Assembly: GCA_047495785.1 (NCBI GenBank)
Contig: JBLDXI010000031.1
Span: 1,240,001-1,304,000, forward strand
Source: Lepidodermella squamata
Taxonomy: Eukaryota; Gastrotricha
Length of the DNA stretch: 64,000 bases
Reading direction: 5' to 3'
Shown: positions 57,800 through 64,000 of the stretch, one piece after another
Layout of the letters: each line of letters starts with the position of its first letter
How positions within the stretch are numbered: position 1 is the stretch's first letter
Made by a program: the position numbers and the translations under genes
Notes under the pieces: generated by a model
Databases searched by the model: none
Told to the model about the DNA's origin: nothing
What the model saw: the letters and a program-made list of their open reading frames with translations, nothing else

Positions 57800-58488
57800 T
57801 CACGATTCAGCAGCCGGCTGATTGTATTGCTGGCAATTCTCCTCTGGGGTCAATAGCCGTTTGTAGGATAACTTTTTCGCAAGTTTTCGCTCAAATAGAC
57901 CAGACGTGTAATCGGGTTCAGGAGCTGTAGAAGATTCATCGAGTAGCACAGATGAGCTGCTTGCCGATGCCGAAAATTCATTTTTGCCTCCGATCGATAC
58001 TTCGGCGGAACAATTTCTAACTAACTTGAGTGCTGTCCAGATCTAAAAATTTTAGATTCAATTTAAACAAATTAAAATAGCAATAATTTTCAATTTTAAA
58101 GTACCATCAAAGTTTTTATCAGGCCGGCTATCCATTCGCTCAGCTTGAAGATTGCAGTGAATGCTGAAATCCAAATTAGAACTTGAAATGCTGTTTCCAA
58201 CATCCAAAATGGTGGAGTATTTTCGATAGGAACCGTTGTGCCTAACAGCCATGGTGATATCACCTCTGTGTAAACGCACCGAAAACCGGTTAAAATTGCG
58301 ATAAATATCGCCCGGAAAAGGGTGAAAACGTTGCCAATCAGCCAGATAGAAATTGGGATGAAAATATTCCTAAAAATGCTGATTATCGTAGCGATCGTGG
58401 AACTGATTGGCCAATATACAGCTAGCCTAATTGTGTCAACAATTTGCAAAATATTTGAAGGATCCAGGTTAATTGCCGCAGCCAACAT
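57800..58488 (-). CDS. Small multi-pass membrane protein of unknown family
   Basis: Exons 58105-58488 and 57800-58042 join in phase 0 to 208 residues. Three or four hydrophobic helices can be seen (around AVYWPISSTIATIISIF, IFIPISIWLIGNVFTLF and FQVLIWISAFTAIFKL), then a Ser/Glu-rich, probably cytosolic tail ending NQPAAES. There is no signal peptide before the first helix. The start is the first ATG of the frame. It lies between PGM1 and the astacin, all on the minus strand. I do not recognise the family. Confidence 0.6.
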
Positions 58489-59291
58489 TAGTTCATAAAA
58501 TTGTGGCCTCTCATATTCTGCTATAAATAATATTTTAAGGCTACCTCTCCGCAGAATGTAGTTGCTATACGAACCAGTATTACTTCATCATTCGTGCTAT
58601 AACGCGTTGCATCGGCCTTTAAAAATCGATTTTCGAATGATGATTTTCACCTGCGGGATAATAGATTTACACTAGATGTGGAAAGATCGGCCTTTCGGTA
58701 AACAAAACCGATAACATTCACGTTTTTCCTTTTCTTGTGGCTTGGCATATAGAAAAACGAGTCGAAATTCCGCAGTTTTGTAGTGTCCTTATTTCAGACA
58801 CTTTAGCTGGATTTTCCGTGTTTTTTCCTGAATTTAAATCTCGAAAATTGTCTCGCAGCATCGACAATTTATTTTCTATCTACCACCAGCGATTCACCAT
58901 TCGTTTGAAATGAACTCATTCCCATTTTCGAATAAACCAGTTATTTTATTGTTTTTACTCTATCACCTTTGAGAATTGACAGTTTCAAACATCATATAGG
59001 CAGTAATCGTCGTAACATTTTATGTAGTCATTCAGTTTACTTCTGAAGGGAGAAGGCAGGCATCACAGGGAAGAGGAAGACAACAATAAAGCAGAGCAAA
59101 TAATCCTCAAAAAATAAACACAGGAAGACGAGCTAAATACTCGGAAAAATATGAGCTATACTCCAACCGGTCACATGCGACTTAATTTTGGCACACGGTC
59201 GCTACATAATTTCAACCATCATAATAGATTTAATAAACAAAAAATACTTCAGTCCAGTCAATTTTCGTCAAGAATCTCTCGAATTATTCGA
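58489..59291. other. Intergenic region downstream of PGM1
   Basis: AT-rich, with no gene seen. It holds the 3' flank of PGM1 and the promoter of the membrane protein. A frame at 59151-59780 (+) mostly overlaps PGM1 in antisense. Confidence 0.5.
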
Positions 59292-60974
59292 TTAGGTGAT
59301 GACAGTGGGCGATTCGCGTTTAAGGATCTTCGCCAAATCAGAAACGCTCAGAGCAACACGCGCCAACGGGGCGAGCATTTGCTGCGTATCAACCTGCCAG
59401 TTCGTCGACGGCTGTTCCATGTAGAGTCGAACCGTAGCCCCCGAAGACCCAGTGCCACTCAGGCGATAAATCACCCTAGCGCCATTTGCGAACATGATAC
59501 GAACACCCTGGCGTTTAGTCACCGACCCATCAACCGGGTCAGTGTATTGAAACTGGTCCATATCAACGACTTTGAAGCCGTCGAACTCCTTGCCGATCAG
59601 CTCTTTAGTTTCAATCATTTTATCGAGGCTTGCAATCAGTTTATCGCCATCGGCCGATGCGCAGTTTTCGTAGTCCCAGCGCGAGAAGTAGCAACGGCCG
59701 TGCTTTTGCCACACCTCTTCAACAATTTCTTGCACGCCATTTTTCGGCCGACGAGCCGCGAGAACGGACAGCCACGCTAGGGCAGACCAAACGCCGTCCT
59801 TCTCGCGAATGTGATCCGAGCCGGTTCCGAACGACTCCTCGCCGCACAGCGAGATGAGCCCGGCGTCCATTAGATTGCCGAAAAACTTCCAGCCAGTTGG
59901 GACTTCGAAGCATTTGATGTTCTTACTCTTCGCGACAATGTCAACAGCGCACCCTGTCGGCATGCTTCGGGCAACGCCGGGTAGACCTCGCTGCCTCAGC
60001 CAGCGAATATGCTCAGAGTTATCAGCCAGAGCAGCCAAGGAGTCACTCGGGGTAACGAAAAACCCGCTCTTACCAATGATCATGTTACGATCACCGTCGC
60101 CGTCAAACGCAGCGCCTAGATCGAACTTTCCGGTTTTCATCGATTCAACCAACTCGTGGGCGTAGGTCAAGTTCGGGTCGGGATGTGACCCGCCGAAATC
60201 AGGCAGTGGGTTACAGCGGACTGCAGCCGAAGCCGGAGCTCCAAGTGTTTCACACAGAATTTTCTTGACGTAAGGCCCCGTAACGCCATGCATCGCGTCG
60301 AATTGAACCTGGAATCCAGACGCGATCAAGTCACGCATTGCGTCGAAATCAAACAGTTGACGCATGTATTGAAGATAGCCTTCAACTGGGTCGACGATTT
60401 CAACAACCGTCGTTGAGTTTCCGGTCGAGAAGGTGTGACTACCAATTGCGTCGATATCAATGTTGACAGAGTTGCTGATCTTGTAGGTTGTAAGCTTCTT
60501 GCTTTCAGCGAAGATGCGCTCAGTTACGCTGCTTGGAGCTGGACCGCCATTGGGCGTGTTGTATTTCACTCCAAAATCAGCCTCAGGACCTCCGGGGTTG
60601 TGGCTTGCGGTTAGGATGATACCGCCATGAGTCTTGCGACGACGGATGCATTCGCTGACAGCAGGCGTTGACATCAAACCGCCAGCACCGACGATCAGGC
60701 GAGCAATGCCATTAGCAACAGCCATTCTCACGATGGTAACAGTCGCTTCGCGGCCGAAATAACGGCCATCACCACCGACGACGAGTTCGCAGGGGCCATT
60801 AGGGCACTGACCCAGGTCGCCCGCCAAGACGGTGTTGATGGTAGCTTGGATGAAGTTCTCCAAGTAGTGAGGCTTCATAAAGTGAGGTGTAGGTTTACGG
60901 AGACCACTTGTGCCCGGCTGCTGGTCGGTGAACGCAGTGGTCTGCACAGTGCTTACTTCGTGATTTGCTGCCAT
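59292..60974 (-). CDS. PGM1: Phosphoglucomutase 1
   Basis: Cytosolic enzyme that interconverts glucose 1-phosphate and glucose 6-phosphate, linking glycogen, trehalose and UDP-glucose metabolism to glycolysis. A single open exon encodes 560 residues, the usual PGM1 length. The active-site phosphoserine loop is TASHNPGG (Ser124). The magnesium loop is DGDGDR (291-296), the sugar-binding loop CGEESFG (377-383), and the phosphate-binding loop RLSGTGSSGATVR sits near the C-terminus. All key residues are present, so it should be active. It begins MAANHEVSTVQTTAF and contains PGTSGLRK, another family signature. The lack of introns contrasts with its neighbours. Confidence 0.97.
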   Translation of the reverse strand: MAANHEVSTVQTTAFTDQQPGTSGLRKPTPHFMKPHYLENFIQATINTVLAGDLGQCPNGPCELVVGGDGRYFGREATVTIVRMAVANGIARLIVGAGGLMSTPAVSECIRRRKTHGGIILTASHNPGGPEADFGVKYNTPNGGPAPSSVTERIFAESKKLTTYKISNSVNIDIDAIGSHTFSTGNSTTVVEIVDPVEGYLQYMRQLFDFDAMRDLIASGFQVQFDAMHGVTGPYVKKILCETLGAPASAAVRCNPLPDFGGSHPDPNLTYAHELVESMKTGKFDLGAAFDGDGDRNMIIGKSGFFVTPSDSLAALADNSEHIRWLRQRGLPGVARSMPTGCAVDIVAKSKNIKCFEVPTGWKFFGNLMDAGLISLCGEESFGTGSDHIREKDGVWSALAWLSVLAARRPKNGVQEIVEEVWQKHGRCYFSRWDYENCASADGDKLIASLDKMIETKELIGKEFDGFKVVDMDQFQYTDPVDGSVTKRQGVRIMFANGARVIYRLSGTGSSGATVRLYMEQPSTNWQVDTQQMLAPLARVALSVSDLAKILKRESPTVIT

Positions 60975-61758
60975 CTTGTTTAAAACAACTACAAATAAAT
61001 CGAAACAAGATATTACCGAGCATTTCCAAGCAAAAGCTTCTCACACTTGGAAGTAAAGGAACAACAACTGAAAATATGAAACTAGGGAATCAAGTGGATT
61101 ACTAGACCTAGTTACCGACAGAAAAAGTCAGCTCCGCGGTTTGAACAACATGAAAACAACATAAAAAGCACAAAAAACAAGAATGGTCGCGCCAAATCGC
61201 GCGCCAAAATATTATATTTCCGTTATTTAATTGTTAAAAAGATGGTATAAAATGCATTTTAATTAAAACTAAATAGTTTCATTTCAAATATCTGTCAAAA
61301 TATTTTGAATTTTGCCGAGCTTTGCTTTTTATTGCTTTGTTATTGATGAGTTTTCGGTTCTATTTTTTGTCTCTCAACTTATTTATCTCGTTGTAAGCGC
61401 AAGTTGAAAGTGTCGGGTGTCGGCGATATGTTAATTACTTCCAAAAGTCCCCTCCTTGCCAAAAGTGACACCCTGAAAGCATTGTTGGGCTCACTTTCGA
61501 TTGAAACATACCGTCTCGAAGTCGTGTCACGAATCACGACGTAAAATACGTAATGCGTGAAATCTCAGCAGTGTTGTAAATGATTTAGGCCAATTTCAGG
61601 GCATGAACTCTGCATGAACTCTCTTGGCAACTCCATATCGCCGCCACTGGAAAATGAATGCGTTTCCTTTGTGTTGATTGCGGTGATTGCGCAGTGATTG
61701 CGGATTTTTGTTGATGGTTCTAATTGTGATCTTTAATTTCATAGAAGCAACATTAATC
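60975..61758. other. Divergent promoter region of PGM1 and CHIC
   Basis: Head-to-head gap. No TATA box was identified. The acceptor tttaatttcatag ends at 61745, just before the CHIC start, suggesting a 5' untranslated intron or a trans-splice site. Confidence 0.45.
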
Positions 61759-62466
61759 ATGAGTGTTGCAGATGGAGAAAACTTGGCACCATTGGATATC
61801 GATGACATCGAAATCCGTCAGTTTCCCTACATGACGCCGTCTCCAAATGCCGCCCCTTCAGAGACATTGTCAAATCAGTCTCACGGTAATGTTGAAGCTG
61901 GTACTAGTTGCGAAATCTCCCCCAACGTCGAAAACAATCGCGGCAATGAGGAAACCTCCAAACTGTCCAATGTTCCTTCAGAACTCCGCAGATCTCTCAG
62001 CCTGATGCCTCCTGACATCGTTGTAGCTGACATGGCTCCGAAATTGCCGGACCCCCACATTGTACGGGGCTGCGGCACTTTAGTTGTGTTCGGGTTAAGC
62101 AATAGGTTTCCTGCCGACTTCCCGCCCAATTTAGTCGGCAAAATCGCTTCAGAAGAATACTGTGCTACTGTCAAACGAATCAATCTTTTATTATCAAAGA
62201 GCCAGAGTTCTCGGGCACGTTGGCTAATCTTTGCCTGCCTCTGCTGCTTCTGCACTCTATCCGCGTCACTGTGGCCTGTAGCCTGCCTAGCTAAAAGAAC
62301 TCGTGCCCAGCTGGAAAAGCTTCTCGATTGGGAGAACAACCGGTTGTATTATAAATTAGGTTTTCGATGGCGGCTCGTATCGTTAAGATCCGATAGTACA
62401 ATGCTCCGCGAGTACGCACTGGCCTTGGAATATCTTCCTCGCGTTTATTTACATCTACCAGAATGA
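61759..62466 (+). CDS. CHIC2: Cysteine-rich hydrophobic domain protein (CHIC family)
   Basis: Palmitoylated peripheral membrane protein; vertebrate CHIC1/2 sit on the plasma membrane and Golgi-derived vesicles. This 235-residue, single-exon protein has a divergent acidic/Ser-rich N-terminal half. The conserved CHIC core follows: VFGLSNRFPADFP, the Cys-rich hydrophobic segment CLCCFCTLSASLWPVACL at about 158-178, then KRTRAQLEKLLDWENNRLYY and EYALALEYLPR. The match to CHIC2 is continuous over the C-terminal half. ATG 61759 is preferred because a splice-acceptor-like sequence lies just upstream; ATG 61714 in the same frame is possible but would add a hydrophobic leader not found in the family. 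SNX6 follows on the same strand. Confidence 0.92.
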   Translation: MSVADGENLAPLDIDDIEIRQFPYMTPSPNAAPSETLSNQSHGNVEAGTSCEISPNVENNRGNEETSKLSNVPSELRRSLSLMPPDIVVADMAPKLPDPHIVRGCGTLVVFGLSNRFPADFPPNLVGKIASEEYCATVKRINLLLSKSQSSRARWLIFACLCCFCTLSASLWPVACLAKRTRAQLEKLLDWENNRLYYKLGFRWRLVSLRSDSTMLREYALALEYLPRVYLHLPE

Positions 62467-62796
62467 GAGTTTACTACCGCTATTTCTAAACACTGGCTAC
62501 GTCGCCTTCTTTTCTTGTTAAAGTCTTGTCAAGTTTTTTTGGTCTCGTCTTGAATCTTACATATCGCCGTTGTCAGCACTAACATCATGAATGGAATCAT
62601 TACACCTACAAATTTGCAATTATTTCAGCTATTTGTAAAAATGACGCGTTTCTTCTGTCTACTTTTCTAGACTTGGACGGCATTATTTGGTTTTGTACTG
62701 ATGAACTCGAATAAAAAACGATTATGATCTGCACTAATTTAACTGATTTTCTTTTATTCTTAGTTTAAAGCCTTAATTGTTTAATTTTATCCTGCT
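62467..62796 (+). other. Gap between CHIC and SNX6 genes
   Basis: 330 bp. AATAAA at 62710 may end the CHIC transcript. T-rich acceptor-like tattatttcag stands near 62628. No other gene. Confidence 0.45.
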
Positions 62797-63563
62797 ATGG
62801 ACGGCAAAGAGAATATCGACGAGGGAGCCGATTCCAAGGACTTGAAGGTTGGTTTTTATTTGAATTTCCCAAGTGTCTCCACATGGCCCCACTTATTTCA
62901 TGTATATAGTGCAACATGACTGATTATAAGGTTTGGGTCTATCTATGTTTGAGTGTTCTTTCTCGGTTTTAGTTCACCCTATCGTTTCTCTGTTGCAATT
63001 ATTTTTAATTTGAAAATAATTATTGGTTTTTTTTCTATTTCAGAATCGTACCGAAACAATTGATCTCGGCGGCGATAACTCGCTGATAGTTGACATTCCC
63101 GATGCGTTGAGCGAGCGTGAAAAGGTCAAGTTTTCCGTTCGAACTCGCACAACTATGCCGACGTTCAAGAAACGTGAAGTCCAGGTGACTCGTCTGCACG
63201 AAGAATTTGTGTGGCTACACGACCGTTACGTTGAAAATGACGAATACGCCGGCATTATCATCCCACCAACTCCGCCTCGTCCTGACTTCGACGCCTCTCG
63301 CGAGAAATTGCAACGCCTTGGAGAGGAGAGCGAGGGAAATTTCTCGAAGGAGGAATTTCAAAAAATGAAAAGTGAACTCGAAGCGTTAGTTGATTTTCGA
63401 ACTTATTATTGATTTTTTTTAATTTTCGCTGATTTATAGGGAGTATTTGGCTACCTTCAAGAAAACTGTTGCTATGCACGAAGTTTTTCTTCAACGCCTT
63501 GCCGCTCATCCGATTTTGCGAAACGATGCTAACTTCCGCGTCTTCCTTGAATACGAAGGCGAG
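62797..63563 (+). CDS. SNX6: Sorting nexin 5/6-like, PX domain (3' end outside window)
   Basis: SNX-BAR subunit of the endosomal ESCPE-1/retromer-linked sorting coat. Exons 62797-62847, 63044-63384 and 63440-63563 give the first 172 residues in phase. The start [10 protein letters not shown] leads to the PX domain (about 25-165). It has [19 protein letters not shown], the [12 protein letters not shown] loop, the long helical insert [20 protein letters not shown] typical of SNX5/6/32, and [17 protein letters not shown]. The final GAG is followed by GTATTG, a donor into an intron that runs off the right edge, so the BAR domain lies outside. As in other SNX5/6 proteins, the PX insert suggests cargo recognition rather than ordinary PI3P binding. 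Confidence 0.93.
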
Positions 63564-64000
63564 GTATTGAAAAATTAATTGTATTATTTTCGGAAGAATT
63601 GAACAGATTAATTTGCGTTGAAGCGACTGGGAAGTTTGATTTTATTAAAAAGTTGGAAAATTAAAGATTTCCTAACAAATAATTAATATTTACTGAAATG
63701 CCGTTGAAAATTACCATGGGACAAAAACAATTTCAATTTACTCGTAATTTATTGACACCGTTCGGGGAATTAGTTACAAAATGCCTCAAAATGGAGATGG
63801 GAAAAGCCTGTTGTTGAATATTGTGGGTCTAAAAAATTCCAGCGCGAAATTTATGCGTTCTAGTTTTCAGTTAATTACATTTTTAGCGCGTTCGATTTTT
63901 TCCTTTCTCGATCGATAATGATAGACGTAATTTCCTAGGATTTTTATTTTTAAGCTACCCGATACCCATAAGTGTCCCTTTTTTAGCGTTGAAGGCTCAA
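63564..64000 (+). other. SNX6 intron, right edge of window
   Basis: AT-rich DNA after the last visible PX exon. No further exon was recognised. Confidence 0.5.

Noticed and set aside
59151-59780. 209-codon plus-strand frame
   Set aside because: Mostly antisense shadow of the highly conserved PGM1 coding exon.
61881-62339. 152-codon minus-strand frame
   Set aside because: Antisense shadow of the CHIC coding exon.

Overview
The window is invertebrate animal DNA, most likely from a nematode or a close ecdysozoan. Short introns end in T-rich stretches plus CAG, genes are packed on both strands, and one protease has the astacin-EGF-CUB order typical of nematode NAS proteins. I found no bacterial operon signals, rRNA, tRNA or CRISPR array. 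Exon joins below were chosen by hand from GT/GC...AG sites that keep the reading phase. Protein identities come from recognised family motifs, not from a search.

Layout. 1-13005 (+): the 3' part of a giant type I membrane protein with about twenty MAM and nine LDL-receptor class A modules. 13830-20252 (-): an ABCC10-like transporter. 20971-24749 (+): HAP40/F8A and RNF41/NRDP1 in tandem, 104 bp apart. 25368-39913 (+): EHBP1 (NT-C2, CH and bMERB), whose first exon and promoter occur twice. EHBP1 introns hold an intronless trypsin-like protease and a minus-strand multi-pass membrane gene, which in turn contains a hAT transposase relic. 42652-44320 (+): an otd/OTX homeobox gene. 45141-45665: a long near-perfect palindrome. 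47512-54501 (+): an astacin-like protein whose zinc site is destroyed, followed by EGF, CUB and kringle modules; its introns carry a nest of short inverted-repeat transposons. 55855-56196 (+): a 76-residue protein that is about 45% histidine. 56596-57615 (-): an astacin with an intact active site. 57800-58488 (-): a small multi-pass membrane protein. 59292-60974 (-): intronless phosphoglucomutase-1. 61759-62466 (+): a CHIC family protein. 62797 to the right edge (+): a SNX5/6-type sorting nexin.

Several neighbours (EHBP1, SNX6, CHIC, RNF41, HAP40) belong to endosomal or vesicle-linked families, but nothing here shows co-regulation. The least ordinary items are the pseudo-astacin with a kringle, the duplicated EHBP1 start exon flanking a protease gene, the three-level gene nesting, and several transposon families recognisable from their ends and target duplications.
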